From Lophius americanus (taxonomy: Eukaryota; Chordata; Actinopteri; Lophiiformes; Lophiidae): a stretch of DNA of 64,000 nucleotides. The position numbers and the translations under genes are program-made. This document shows, piece by piece, positions 11,901-26,900 of the stretch. Location of the stretch: contig JBBDHG010000127.1 of NCBI GenBank assembly GCA_037951165.1, forward strand, positions 584,001-648,000, given 5' to 3'. The notes beneath the pieces are model-generated. The model saw nothing but the letters and a program-made list of their open reading frames with translations, made no database searches and was not told the DNA's origin. The stretch's first letter is position 1, and each line of letters opens with the position of its first letter.

Positions 11901-14900
11901 CTTAAAACCACAATGTGCCCACGACAGTAAAATGATCCGCTTATGACACACTGATCTGTCGTACTAACAAAAATGCCAGATTCTCCTTTTAAAGGTAAGA
12001 TTCAGTCAAAAGGGCAAACGGATAGTTTAATTCTGTCCTCGCCACAAATTAAGAGCAATCACATGATGTCCCTATTAACCAGGGCCGCCCCCTAGTGGAG
12101 CCCCTAAGCGGGATTTGGTTATGGTGCCCCCCCTCCCACATGTGTGCGTAATTTGGGGCAGAATATGTCTAAAATAAACAATTAATAAATAAAACCAATG
12201 AATCTGAGTCAGAAAATAAATACAGGTTTATAGTTTAAACTGATAACTTACTTCAATTTAAGTTACTTCAACCGCAAATCAATAAATTATGGTCACAAAT
12301 AGCAATTCAAAATTTGAAAATACAAAATTCATCCTATAAAATATATAAATAGAAAAATATATATAATCCAGCTTTGTTTACACATAATAATTAAATATTA
12401 TTTTTATATATTTTTTTAATATTTAACAAAAAAAATGTTATTATCCTAACAATAATTAAATACCTTACATAAAACAATGAAATAACATATCAAAAGCAAT
12501 TTATTTGGCGCACTCTTCTCACATCAAAAAAATCAAAATGTAATGTGTTCTACACATGTGTTATTAATTAAACCTATCAACTGATAAATAAAAAAGAATA
12601 AAAAATCAATTATAGACAAATATATATTGATATTTGACCAATTGACGGACCTGTTAATGCCAGTCAAACATCAAATTATGGGAAACAGTGTGGAAAAAGT
12701 GATGACTCTATATTATATTATAATTGTGACTTAAGTATATTATATAAATTGGAATTACAAATCCGCTGTCACTACATGGTATTACATTGTTACATTCTTT
12801 TAAAAAACATGTCATGAGGGTAAATAGATTCATGTTTGCAAGTAGTCATATGGTTAAAAACAAGAAAAAATTACCCAATAAGCACTTATAAACACCAAGT
12901 GCCTATACATTTGGTAAATAGTCACAAGGTTAGTATGTGCACTGACTGTCCATCCTCAGTAAAGGAAACGTCTCAATCAATGGGCAGATCTGGAGATCCC
13001 ATCAGAGGGACGCTCTTTTCCCCCTCTTAATAGTATCGTTAATAGTTTGTCGACTTTGCAGTGAAAACTCAGCAGTGGCTTGCTTCACGGATATAACTTT
13101 ATCAAATTAATCTCCGTCATTCCTGTTTAGTGAGTCGTACTATCCTGGCGCTGCACCTGCTTTGCTGATATAAATTCATGCTCCATCAACCACAGTGTAG
13201 GTCAAGGATCAAGTATTTGTCAAGGGGGATGTTTGGACTCCATAATGGTGAAAGATAAAATGTCAGGAAGTCTTAAAACTCCTCTGATACTATGGGAACT
13301 ATGAATATTTACATGGAATTAAATAGATAATGAATCACATTTACATGACTGGACCAAAGTCTATTTTAAAGGGGAGATAATTAAAGAAATTTGTAAATAC
13401 GTACTTCTAATCCAATTAAGTGATGGGTATTTGGGTGCTGTCGTAATGTTAAGGCTGACAGTATCATATTTGATTTGTGCTCTTCTTCCTCATCTGGTGA
13501 AGAGTTCAAACCAGAGCCAAACGTTGTTTATCATTCCTGCTGCCAGACGCCTTAGTCCAGTAACACAGATAACAGAGATGGGGAACAAAGATGCACAGCT
13601 GCACACACAGATGCACATATAAAGAATCACACCACACACTCATGTACAACTGATCAGCTTTTACAGTCCAAAGTAAAATTAGGCACATGTTTTTCTGATT
13701 CACTTGCAGCCTCGGTTGTTGTGGTTTCCACTCTGTGTGGGTTTTCTACTGCCGTCACAGCCTCTGTGGGTAGGATTTTATGAAGAGTAGAGTAGAAATG
13801 CATTTCAGATGTGATTTAATCTATAAAATGTAAAATATGAATGAGTAGAATCGATGAAAGAATCCCTTGAATCGGCGCTAGCCCTCTCACTGTGGCGTTA
13901 TGGGATGTTGTGTCCTTTGGTCTGCTCTTCCCTGACCTTGACTTCTGGTAAGATTGAGCGATCATTCAGACTGTCGGTAGCAGTCGGACCTCTCTCTCCC
14001 CACAGTGTGACTGTGTGTTTGTGGTAAGACTGGATTGTATCATCGCTGTGATGTATGCCTCTGGTCAAGGTCCTGACAGAGACGGCGGGCGATAAAGATG
14101 AGTAGGGGGGGGTCCGGAGACAGTCTGATCATTGGCTTGCATTAGATTACAGACACAGAAGAAAGGATGGCGGGCTTTATATCATAGACTGTGCAGATTT
14201 TATAGATTTCATTCCCTTGAAATATATAAAACGTGTTGTCTTCACTAGATAAACCTTTCAGTGCAGTGTCACAACATCGTAAAGTGTGGAAAAAAACATG
14301 GAAGATGATGATGAAGACATGCTGTAAAGCCTAGATTTGGTGTTTTATGTAACACTTGTGCTGCACTATTATGGCCAATATGACCATCCAGTGTTTCCCA
14401 TACATAGGCTCTCCCTGCGCGACCCCCCCCAGGTAAATTAAGACCCGCCCACACCTGCTGGTCTGCTGTTTAATTCTGTCCTTTTATTCGGCTCTCCATG
14501 AAATCTAGCGTTCACTTTGGCAGATAAGCTGTTCTTCACATGAGAGACAATATCTTCCAGGTGCAGTCTGAAAGTTTACTGCTTCGCAACAATGTGGGAA
14601 ATAATTAGCGCTTGGTCCCTTAGCTTATCGCTAACATATAAAGAGAAAATATACATCCTAGCACGTATATGGCAGAAAGGGTGCACAAATAACTTATTTC
14701 ACTTTACACATATATGTCAGTTAAACCTGAGTCTGATCTAGACTCTGCTGTGAATATCATTTTCATGACATCTGAAGTACCTTCAGAATTTGTTTTTTTG
14801 TGGGCACAAGGTAGTTAGTTGTGCCCACTAACTACAAATGAAGTTAGTGATAAACTTTTGTTTGACCACCCACCAGCACAAGTAAATGGTCAACCTGTGG

Positions 14901-17900
14901 TAAACACTGCAATAATGAATATTTTCATCATTGTTATTGTCTGCTTGTTCATTGGTCATTGATTTGTCCTCCTCATTTTGCAAACAGCAGGTGTGATAGA
15001 GGATCACATACCTTTAGTCCAGCCTGTTGACCTCAATCCTCTCAATGTTCATTGATCTGACCAAATACAATCTGATTACACCAGTGATGTCACAATGTTT
15101 GTGAGCTGGATGGAATCAGTGACGCACTGTACCGGGTCTCTGTTGTGGCCGTCTGGGTAGATGAGGAATGATTCACGCTAGCATTGTTATTTTTGCCTGT
15201 CTTGTGTTCATTATACAGCGGTTAGTTGCGTGTTTTAAACTGGTTCACCAGGTTAGTTTTGTTCCTTTGTGGTGCAGGCACAAGCTCTCTATTTTTATTC
15301 TCTGTTGACATAACTCCCTTAACAATGAACGACGATACGTTACGCGGGACTACCTGCACTCTTCCAGACATTCAATTTTCATTTTGGCTGTAAGCTATCC
15401 ACGTTACTCGTCCTGACTGCACCAAGGAACTGTTTGCACAGACTGCAGACAGAGTGCGTTGCAGGGATTAGCTGTGATTGGTCAGGAAGATGTATTGGAG
15501 CGCTTGATTTCTTTTGCAGAGGTGCATTGTAATTTAACGCCCAACTAAATACCAGAATTTTCAACATCTGAAGCAAACAAATCTGTATTTCAGAGAAAGA
15601 GCTGGACTCCGCATTTTACCGAGATTAGAATACAAACGCCGAAACAAACTGAAACAATGTTTTTTATTTATCCATTTATTATTTTATTTGTAAAAGCATA
15701 TTTTAGATTTGCCACTAATTGACTTTTTTGACTGATCTTTTGCTGAACTGAGTAGAAAAACCTCCCCAAACCCTCCAATCGTCTCTTTAATAGTCCTACA
15801 AGTATTTATTAATTACTACAGTTTGAATTGTAGACTTCAGCTTATGAACTCTGAAAGTACAGGTTGGAATGTTTGTGTTGTTGTTGCCTGTGAGATTACA
15901 CAAGTGGGAGGGATGGGGGAGTGGCTTGGAAAAACTATTATTATTTTAGATGGAACTGGACACAGAGTCTGATTCAGGAATTTTTTTTCACTTTCTTCAG
16001 TATGTCATGATACCAGGTCAACGAAGTCAAGAAATATGTGATGTACTTTGATCAAACTTAGTAGTATGGTTGGGCACGTGACAAGGAACATAAATTTCTA
16101 GAATTCCATGAAACTTGGGGTCATGGGACATGTGCCAAAAACAGATAAATGGAGGGAACCTTTATTTCTGATAGGTTGCTTTGCTGATATTTCAACATCG
16201 TTCCAGATGTGCAGTAGTTATGGTCAGAAGGTTATTATAAGGAGAGCTTTATTGGATTATGTTTGTACCACAGTCGTCATCATAAAATGTTTGACAATGT
16301 TTAATTGGAACACAAATAATGGCAATGAAGGACATCAATTTGAAGTGTGTGTTTGAGTTTGTTATGCTGAACATTTTCGGGGTTGTTCCCTCAAAGATAA
16401 TTTTGTCCTTACTAGTGTTACAAATTGTGAGTTTTGTGTTTTCTGGTTTACTTGCGAGATTTTTGTAGCCGTGGTAACTCATGCTTGTAGTTCAGGTGTG
16501 GCGCATGCGTGTAACAGGAAGGCTATCAGCTGAGAGAGGCTGCTCGGCTGATAGAACTAGGCCTCTCGGCGAGTACACCTCTGCATACAACACATTTCTG
16601 AATCATCTTTGTGTAGCTTCTCTTTTACTCTTGCCGTAACATTCCCTCCCATTACCGGTCACTTCTGATCTCCATGCATCCCTGGCAAATGAACTCTCAG
16701 CGTGTTCTTACCCGGGGCAGTTCAAGTCAGGTTCAGAAATAGCAGCATTTTATGTCCCTGGGGATGCTGTCGGCCTTTCTGACCCGGGCCCTGTTCTGAT
16801 CACCTGTCTGCTGGAAGCTGTATTCTCTTGGGGCACTCACGGCTGATTCGCAGTCAGCGGGTTACACCTGTAGTCTAGTGGCTATGATTAGAAGAATGAC
16901 TCAACACCTCAGTGTAGGAGAGTGGGGGGGCTGTTGAAGGGCTTTGTTGTGCGTTTAGAGTAGGAAAACTTGGCAGTTTTCCGTGAGAATAAAAGCTTTG
17001 ACACAGTTTGATTGACTTTTACATTGCTTCAGCGCATGAGCTAATTCCCTAACTGGACTTTGCGCTGAGTTGCAGTTTATGACATGGTTAAGTTAACACA
17101 TGTTTAAATTAGCTGGTATCTTTTATTGGTATAAGCTGGTATTAGCTTTTATGTTTTTTACCGAGCATGTTCCCTGAAGAATGCCATATATAAAGCAATA
17201 TGCTTCATGTGCTGCATGAGAGCTCGCAATGAAAATCCACAACGTTTCCCAAGTGTTTTACAGTACCAGAGGTTGGATTTGGCCCAATTAATGTGATTCC
17301 TGTAGGTGCGGGCGTAGGCTTCCTTCTGCTTACATTAGTTCCCACAATCTTTCATTCACATGATGGTATCTTTGCTTCTCATTTACTCTTACAACAAAAT
17401 GGTTCTTTTTGGAGGTCTCACACACACAAACGTCTTCCAAGAGAGTGTGATTATTTGATAAATATGGTAGTGGGTTCCAGTGGTGGTGCCAGCATTGTGA
17501 GGCAAACAATGAAGTAATGGGACTTGAGTGTGGGAGAATGCGAGTGGGAATCCATCATGCTTGCATATTACCCACACTCTTGTTCCGAACAGGGAAATAA
17601 CAACTACAGTTGTGTAATCTTTCTATCTCGTGTCCATGGATACATGTATGACCTGGTACTCAGTAGACTTACTGTAGTTTACTTACAAAGTCGTGACATT
17701 CAGAGCTGCAGACATGTCCAGACTATTAAACGTGCAAGGCTGTTTTTGGACTTTTTGAGAGTTGCAAGCCCTTCAGGATTCATCTTGAGAAATTAAATAT
17801 GTAGCTCTGTCACGCCAGCCTACATAAGGGTGCTGCTCTGACTTAAGCAGCAGTCCTTCAGCCAACAATTCAGGTAAGCAGGATGGCCATTATATCCCCT

Positions 17901-20900
17901 CCACAGAGTGTAGGACCACTCATACGCTCCCTGAAGAAGGTAGATTGAGCAAAATGTGAGACTGTGAGCCCGTATTTTCTTGCACGGTCAGAGTAACGGG
18001 AGGCTGGCTGTCTCTGCTTGTGAATGGAAGACAATCTGGTTTGAGTGGATGAATATGTTTATGTCTCTGTTAGTCTAAGAGGTCTCAGATAAATTAATTA
18101 CCTAAACTCATTTAAGTCCCAATTAATCACTTTGACCTTTTGCTTGTGAAAGCTTCTATTGCATTACTGTCGAGGACACTTGAGCTTTCCTGACAATGTG
18201 GAATTAGCTATCGTGCTTGAAGGAGTCTGACAAGCAAGCTGATTCATAATGAGGTAAGGGGATCCATCCACTTTCTAACCTGACCCGGCAGTGTGTGTGC
18301 GTGCGTTTGCATATGTGAGAGAAAGAGAGCAGAGACAGTAGGTGGATTTAAATGGACAGCCTAATTCCGAATAGATTCGGAAAAGGCGCCTAATCTGAAA
18401 GAAAATGTTGCATGTAAACACCGATAGCCAGTCGCTGCATGGAAACACTGTTTCGGAAAGCTCTCTATTTGAGTTTTTCAGCGCACGCATAGTGGAGAGA
18501 TGCATTTTAAATATGGTGACTTCAAACCAGTACTGGTTTACATCGGAGAGTCATTTACTCATTGAAACTTTGAAAGACTTTAACATAGTTGGACGGTTAT
18601 ATGTGCGTAAAGTCACTTCCGTGCATGCCCTCTTTGCAGCATTCTTCTTCTGGGCGCTTGATGGCCGTTGGCACCCAGTTCATCAAAACATTATCGCCAC
18701 CTTATGAACTTGAGTGTGCATCATCTGAGCATGTCAGAGAGCTGTTTCCAATTAGATGAGTGGATCCATGTGAACACGGGGTCGTAAAAGATCACAGGTC
18801 ATGTAAACAGGTGACTGACATTGCAATTTGGAAAGTTTTAATTCGGATAGGAGAAAAGAGTTCCATGTAAACCCACCTATTGGGAGAAACTGCCTGGAGC
18901 TAACATAGGTGTCCCGTATAGGTGTCAGACGTCACATGTTAAGAAGAAGCTTTGTCAGAGCTGTATGCTGTGTCTAAAAGTCTTAGGGTCCTTGAACCCC
19001 AATTTTCTCTTTGGATACTTCAAAGGGGCGGCCCAATGCTCCCCAGAGATTGGTCAAATAAACTTAACAGATATAGATTGTTATTAGTATTGTTATTAAA
19101 AGAGGCATGACTTACAACGCAGCCTTGTTGACGCATTGTGTGACATTTTATATTTCGATTGAGCTGCACTTTGTGAACAATAGCTCTCCGACCTCATGCT
19201 GCCTCCCCAGTTTGAAGACTTTTTCAGTTGATCTTCTTCTCATGCGTAACTTCTATCCGTTGCAACCTTTTTTTAAATGTTCTGGTTGAGGGCCCCGCTC
19301 GTAAAACATAATCAAAATTTGTCCATCTTTTTACCTGGGACCTTTAAGCTTTAGCCTCAGTGTTTTAGACCAATATCACATATATTATTGTGTTTTACAA
19401 AAACAATTTCTTATAGATTGTTGTGTTTTAGAAAAAAAATCTCATGTAAAAAGTTATGTTTTAAAAAACAATCTAATACATATTGCTTTTCTTTTCATGA
19501 AAACCTCACCCATGAAACTAACATGACCATTCTCTCCCTATCTTTTATGATGATAAATATTAAGCCTATGGCTTCATCGTATTGTCATGTGCAAAATCAT
19601 CAGTGGTTCTTCAAACTGGTTTGCCTTTCTTAGCCGCTCCCACTGCAACCCTGGATGGATGGATTGTTTTTCAAGTAGTGTCCGTAATGATTGTAGAAAG
19701 CAGATGTGAAGAAGAGATAAGGTTAAAGGCCTAACACAGCACCAAATTTGAGCTTAGTGTGCATTTATTAAAGCTTGCAAAATAGTTAAATTCTAATAAC
19801 TATTTCCTCATTTATATTGATATGTTCTGTGAGAAGCAGTGTTTTATTCATATGTGTGCTGTGCATGTGGTTGAATGACAATAAACAACGTTGAAGCTGA
19901 AAATGAAATGTCGATTCTCCTTCTTTTTCTTTACAACAGCTTATCCCAAAGGCTCTGCTGGCAGTGAAAGAAGTTCTGGAGCAATACGGTGCCAACGATG
20001 TCGCGAAGTATGCAAAGGAGAGGTGGTACGAGTACAGGAGACCCACTTTCACGTCAAGTGTTTCACCTGTACCGGTAAGACGTGGGAATGTGATCCATGA
20101 TGTGACGACAGTGAGGTAGTGAAAGTAGCAAAGGAAAGAGTTTTTTTCTTACAATATTCCCACAGGCGTGGGTGGTCCTGGTCATAAATGCTATTACTGT
20201 TATGTAAGATGGGACCCAGGTTACAGCAGCCTAGAACCAAGACATTAATCTAGGTTGACCAACTTACGCAGACACACACACACAGACAGAAAGAGAGCGA
20301 GAGATCCGCGCTATCCTCTCATTCATCCCTCTCCTGGAGTACATGCTGTGTGCTAGTATGAGCCCAGGGTGGGGATTGGATCAGATCAGAGCTACCTTGC
20401 AGGATACTTAGGCTCAGCTTGTTAACGCACTCAGAGGACTCTCCCGTGGTTTTAATCTGTCCTCTAATGAATGAACTAACAACGAGCTGTGCTGTCTTAC
20501 AACATTAGTGACCCACAAACCATAATCTGGATCCTTTGACCTTTTTAAAAAGGCCAAAGGGCGGCTTTAGGTCAGTGGGTAGAGGGGGGTCCCTTAACTT
20601 GGAGACCAGGGTTCAAAGCCAGCCCGCGACACAACGTATGTATGTATGTACTAATGTACTGTGTAACGTGATAAATAAAGGAACGATCATTATTCTTATT
20701 TATAAATTGAACAGGATGAATTGTGCCGCTCATTTGTAATGTTGCAATTCTTTAGACAAGGCAACACAACTTTATTTATATAGCCTATATCTGCAACAGG
20801 GCAATTCAAGGTGTTTTACTCAAACAATGAAGAACATTGCTATGAATAAAGTGTAAGAGAACATTAAGATATAGTTAAAAACAGTTATAAAACTTTAATA

Positions 20901-23900
20901 AAGATTAAAAATGAAAAACAAACCCAGAACAAAATACAATAAAATAAAATCTAGAATAGAAGAAAATCAACTGTCTAAGCCTTGTCGACCTGAGACATAA
21001 TTTAATGTTTTCATTAACAGTACTTCATAGGAAAGACAAAAGAAATGTACTTGTGTTCAAAAGGCTTTTAATCTATAATATTGACGATTTATCTGTTTTT
21101 GGAAGATTTTGAATTTCTATTTTTTTTTTTTAATTGTTTTTGTTTGGATATAATCAGCTGAAAAATGTATTTTATTTTAACTTTAGTCTAGAAGCGGCCC
21201 TTAATATCACAGTATAAGAGTATCAGCTTACTCTTTCATGGAAGCCGCCATGCTTTGCTGCCATGTTTGACAGTAGCCTGAACAGACAAATGGAACAATG
21301 GCTCGAGATATAACAACCACGAAGACATGCTGCGCCTCTTGAAACCAACAAATAAGAACACAAATATAACAAACGGGTTGCAGCTGGCTTATTATCTCCA
21401 CCACGGTGAGCAAGAGACGGCTGCCCGGTGTTGGAGGATCAAGAAGGTGGCTCACGTCTCCGGTCAAAAGCTTTACGGTGACCCCGCTTGAACCGAGTGC
21501 ATAACTCTTTCTCCTCCCTTCCCCAGGGAGGAAGCACAGGGCCAGGTTTGACTGTCAATGCTACTGCAAAACGCAGAAAATAATAATAATCATTATCTTA
21601 ATAGGGTTTGACCAGTAATTCTGTACAATTGGAGTAAATGAGAAAATAGACATTGTATCATATCCATCTAAAGGAACCTTATCATTTTACAGCCTACTTG
21701 ATGACATCAAGGCTAACCGGACTCCCACTGTCTGAAAACATACAACATTCCTTCTTTCATTCAGTCAGTCAGTCATTCATTCATTTGTTTAAAACCAAGG
21801 CATCATGGGGGATCAGGTACATATTTAAGGCAAACAGTAATTGAAGAAGATAGGGTTAGTCAGGTAGATACAAAATTTGACAATACTCAAAATAAAGTGT
21901 ATGATTGGTTATAAATAAATAAACAAGAACCATCAAATTTTTTTTAAAATAGAACAAAATAAACAATTAAAAACTAAAGCTATTCAGAGCAATGACAATG
22001 ATTAACGGCCTTAGCTTTATTAATGAGGTCAACATTAATTTCTTTTGAAGCAAATTCCAAGACTTTGGGGAAAAGAAAAAAAAGAATCAGCTGTTTGTCT
22101 GTTTTGTCTGTATGTCTGTGATCGAGTGCAATGACCACTAACTTTCCAGGAAACCAGGCCTAAGAGATAGAAAGGGAGCATTTGTGAAATAGCTTTATAA
22201 ATAAATAAAAACTTATGCTGGTCTGTCCTCACTGACAGGACAAGCAGACCAGGACAATGGTGAGTCCCAGTGATAACCCCAGTAATGAAACATAATGCAG
22301 AGTGATAGACTGCAGCTAAGAGTTTGAGGGTGGAAACGGCCATTCGTCCATAAATAACATCCCCGTAGGCCCATACTGAGAGGAAGACTGGTCAAAAAAA
22401 AACAGGAATAGTATCTAAAAATAAAGCCCAGCTTCAATCTTCAATCTCAGCTTTGATAAGAGTAGATAATGTGGTGACTTGAATATAATTTGCACAGGAA
22501 TAAATTAAATCATCAGCATAAAGATGGACGTTGCACTTGAACGATAAAGATTCAATATCGTTTGTATAAATAGCTTTAAAGCGTTTCTTAATATAGTGAT
22601 TCAATTTCTTTTTGCTAGAAAGCTTAGAAACTGGAAAGTAATTATTATATCCGCGGAAGGTCAGGGATATTATCGACTCACAATAACTCAATAACTATTT
22701 CATAGATCATTTTAAAATGATCAATTAAAATGACCAAAAAAGCTCTTTAAAATGATCAGCAGCTCCGGTAAGCCTGTATAGATTTAGATTACCAAGGGTG
22801 ATCACTTCATGCTAAATCAGTGGCCCTATTAATTCTCCTAATTTATTTTATGGAAGAACCAGGAGCTGTTGGTTTTAGAGGGAACTGGCTTTAGACAAAT
22901 GTTCATAAAATAAATGCAGAATCCATGAAAATATCCATGAAAGAAGTTCAACTTACTGTACTTTAGTGGCTTTTTACCTATTTAATGAATGTTTTTACTA
23001 ATACAATAAAAATAATTCAATTAAAGGTGTAAATCTTTCTATGTTTTATTAAAAACTAGAACACACTTTAGAAAGTTTCCGGGCCAATATATCATTATCC
23101 ACTAAGTCTCTTTTCATCGTTAAAGATTCTGTTTTTGACTGGAACCATTTAGCGTCTGCCACTGATAGTGATTTCAAGAGCAAAATTGATTTTACTTGCC
23201 ATTTTCTTAGACGTACCTTAATATGGCTCCATAGGATTTACATATAAAACTTGAAAAACTGTTTTTGTATATAGGTCATACTTTTGAGAGTGTAAACAAG
23301 GACAAGAACCGACTAAAAGCTTTATTTTTGTGGATAGACTCTTGGAACACCATTCTTTGGAACGTTGTTCCTTATGTATAGCTGTCACACACACGTGAAC
23401 ACACACGTATACGCACATGCACTCCGACATACAAGCACGCACATCCATACATGTGTGCACGCTCACTGTGGTTGTGAGAGGTTGCCGTAGCAACTGTGTA
23501 AAGGGGCACCTGGGCCCTGGTTGGTGGATATTCTCAGTATCTCTATGGTGCCATTAACCAATCAGACTGCACTAGTCTATGCCCGAGAGAGAAAGAGGGG
23601 TGAACATAGGAAGCAAGCAGAGAAGAGAAGAAGAGGGGGGATGGGGGTCCTGTGTGTGTGTCGCTTAAACATTACATCATAACTTGACTATAGTAATACC
23701 AAAGTGATCCTCACCCTCTCCTCTTCTGTTTCCCTCTGACTCAGTGTAGCGGCACAATAATGGAAAACTCATTGGTGAGCATCATTTTAAATACACCACC
23801 TCAGTCAATGTTCCAGAGAGCTCTGCACGTCCCATGAGGCAACAGGGGCACTATTGTATGGCCAGACTCTGCCACATCCCTTCCCATAATATGCTCTCCT

Positions 23901-26900
23901 GTATTGACCTCTGCACACTCAGCGGTTCAGTCCGGCTTTTGTTATTCACTGTCACAAACATGTCACATGTTCTTTTGCATCTGTCCCCTCTCTGTTGTCT
24001 GTTTCTATTCTCTGCCTTTCATTAGTTTCCCTGTATAGTTTCTGAGCTTGAACGGTTATGAATGCAGAAGCAGAACTTTTAATGGAAACTCTATAATGTG
24101 TCCTTCATAGCTCTGTTGATTTTTCTCTCCATTTTCTCCCTCTATTTATTTCTCTTGCTTTCTCCCTTTATTTCCTCATTACAGTCACCAAACCATGAAA
24201 TCAATTTCTCATCTTGGGACGGGATAACTTTGGCATGTTTGGCATGCCATCTGGGGGCTACTCGCTAAACTGTATTTTACCACGGCACCAGAAGGACAAT
24301 CCACTGACGGCAGCCGATTGCTTCATCTGTAGGACGGGCTTATGAACTTTGACTGGGGCATACTTTGTTGTATAATTCCATTCTCTGCAGTTTTTTCGGT
24401 AGTCATTGCGTGTACTTAGGTTATATTAACCAGTAACAATAATTAACCATGAAATAAAATCTTCCCCCATTTTCGCATTTTCTTCTTTGTTATGCCTCTG
24501 CCAAAGGCGGCATACGTTCCATCGGTCTGTATGTAACAGGATATAGTCTATAGTATTTATAGTATAGTCTATCCAGCATATCTCCTCAAAAACTGGATGT
24601 TATTCCCTTAAATTTCACACATTATTTGCAGGGGCCATAAATGTCCTATATAAACACCCAAACACATGTATAAATTGTATATACGTATAAACGTAAGCGA
24701 TTTTCATGTCGCTTTAGCTATTAAGTTAATGGTCTGTCCAGCATCAGCACATATTCAATTTTCCATCGCGGCATCTGTGTTCCTGGTCACAGTTTTTCTC
24801 CTAGTCTCTCTTTTATTTCTGTCTCCTTTTTTTCCTCTAAAAGGCTGACTCTGCCCCGCTCAGCAGATCATGATTATACCAGTCACACACATTCAAACTC
24901 AAACACATTTATTAAGCAGAAAATGCATCCCATCATCGCCATGTCAAACCACGTTACCCGCAAGAAGCGGCATGATCATAAAACCTTTTAGATACATTTG
25001 TCAGAAAAACAGTATGTCATTCATGTGCATTCAACCTGTCAACTGGAACCATTAAGCAGCAGCTGATTATAGCACTGATGAACAGCCGTACAATCAGCTC
25101 AAGAAAAGTTTATGGCAAATGCTGAACAGAAAGGACAGCAATCAAAATGATTCATCAATTCCGGACATGGAGTTGGCAGCGGAGTTGTATGTGTAGCGCT
25201 TCCTCAGCATAGAGCCGGGCTCATAATGTGGTGTTGTGTTACCACCAGATGGATTGACTTGTGCTTTCTGTTCTAATGACATAGTGACCACATTTAGCCT
25301 GCCTCTGACACATTATTGACACTTGAGATTCCAGGAGAAAGTGAGAAGCTTGACAGGGAGACAAATGACAATTTTGACACATATGAATGGGTTTCCTTGC
25401 AGTTGCCACACATGAATAAAGATGATGGAGACACAGATACAAAAGACAGATGAAACCTTAGATACCTCCTAACACAAAGTCGTCAAACTCGTAGTCCTTC
25501 GGCATGTTATTATTTCCATTGACAGAGCTGATTTGAGTTATAAAACGTTCTCACATGGGACATTAGATTCAAACAGACCGCTAAGAAAAACACCTGACTG
25601 TTCCACTAATGCTCCATTTATAGCCAGTATTCTCTACTGGGCTTTGTTATTTTCTTTTCGCTGCAGACCTTTCTCAGTCACTTCAGCCTCCTATTACCCC
25701 AATCCCTCAACTTCTGTGTCAATAACATCAACCATGGTCCAGTTCTGGTCCCTGATGGCGAGACTGAGACAGAGGGGTAGTGGAAATGTAAAGACAAATA
25801 GAAAAAGGACTTAAGAGAAAAACAAAGAGAGGTTATGATGAGGAACATAAGAACAGACACACAGCACAGAAAAAGTGTGTGGGGGGCGATGAGGGGTGTG
25901 ACTGGGAAGGGGAGATTTCTGTAGCTATAGCAACTACTGGCACCCTGGTCCAATCAACACGCCAATGCCTGGTTGCTAGGGAGAGATTTGGGTGGCGAGA
26001 GAAGGGCGCGCGGTAAGCATCACCGCGTTTCCCCTCAACAACTCTCCAGGATCCACGATAGATGACACGGATTTTTGCACATTTACAATTTTGCCCATTG
26101 TCTTTGTGTGTGTGTGTCATGGTGATATGTGGATGCTTGTCTGACCCAGCAGTGATACCTGAATGATTGGAGCTCTGTAAGCCACACACCCTGCTGCGCC
26201 AGGCCGACACACATGTGCTAGGACATTACATGTGTGTATACAGTATAACCACATATTTAACAGTCTTATCCTCTGTGTGTGTCCGTGTGTGTGTGATCAC
26301 AACTCTTTTCCCCTCAGAGGGTTAAACTCTTTAAGCTTTGGTAGCAGTACAAAACAACTCCACAAGGCAACCATCTGTCTTCATCAGTTAACCGCTTCTG
26401 CCATATGCGATGGGAACCTTGTCACTCATGCATGATTTCTCCGCTTTAGCCTTTAGCTGCCTCTCTTCTTTTCTCTCTCTCCCTGAGCTCTTACCCTTTT
26501 TTTTTTTACAACCATATCCCTCTCTTGGTTCTGTCGCTGTTTTTCTTCCTTATAGCCAAAGTATTTGGAGAGCTCTGGGGTTCACAGTCTCGGTCAGTCA
26601 GTCCGCTTATCGGATGAGGAGTGAAATAGCCTTACAAATACTGAATGGACAACCAGGATATTTTCTTAATTCACTCATGGTCACCGCTTATATAACGGGT
26701 ATGTGACGGGCCATACGATTTAGTTCACATATTCAAGGACCCTAGAGGAAGAATATACTTTGTTTTTTATTTCCTTCAACGCCAGCCTTATAGTGTTACA
26801 ATTATATATTAATTTCAATAAGAGATTACAAGATGTCAAAAAAGGTTAATGATTTGTGAAAACAGAAGATGTGTGATGATGAGTCTAGATGTGTGATATA

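Larger units (their letters stand above)
8991..19939 (+). other. ablim3: ablim3 intron 1 (10.9 kb)
   Basis: Bounded by gtaagt and acaacag. It contains a tRNA-derived SINE near 11.0 kb, a possible DNA-element fragment near 12.1 kb followed by very AT-rich sequence to 12.8 kb, and a MITE-like element at 18.3-18.9 kb. I see no additional coding exon that fits the phase. Confidence 0.7.

Noticed and set aside
18405..18707. 100-codon open frame inside the 18.3-kb element
   Set aside because: No transposase or other motif recognised; probably chance within a MITE.
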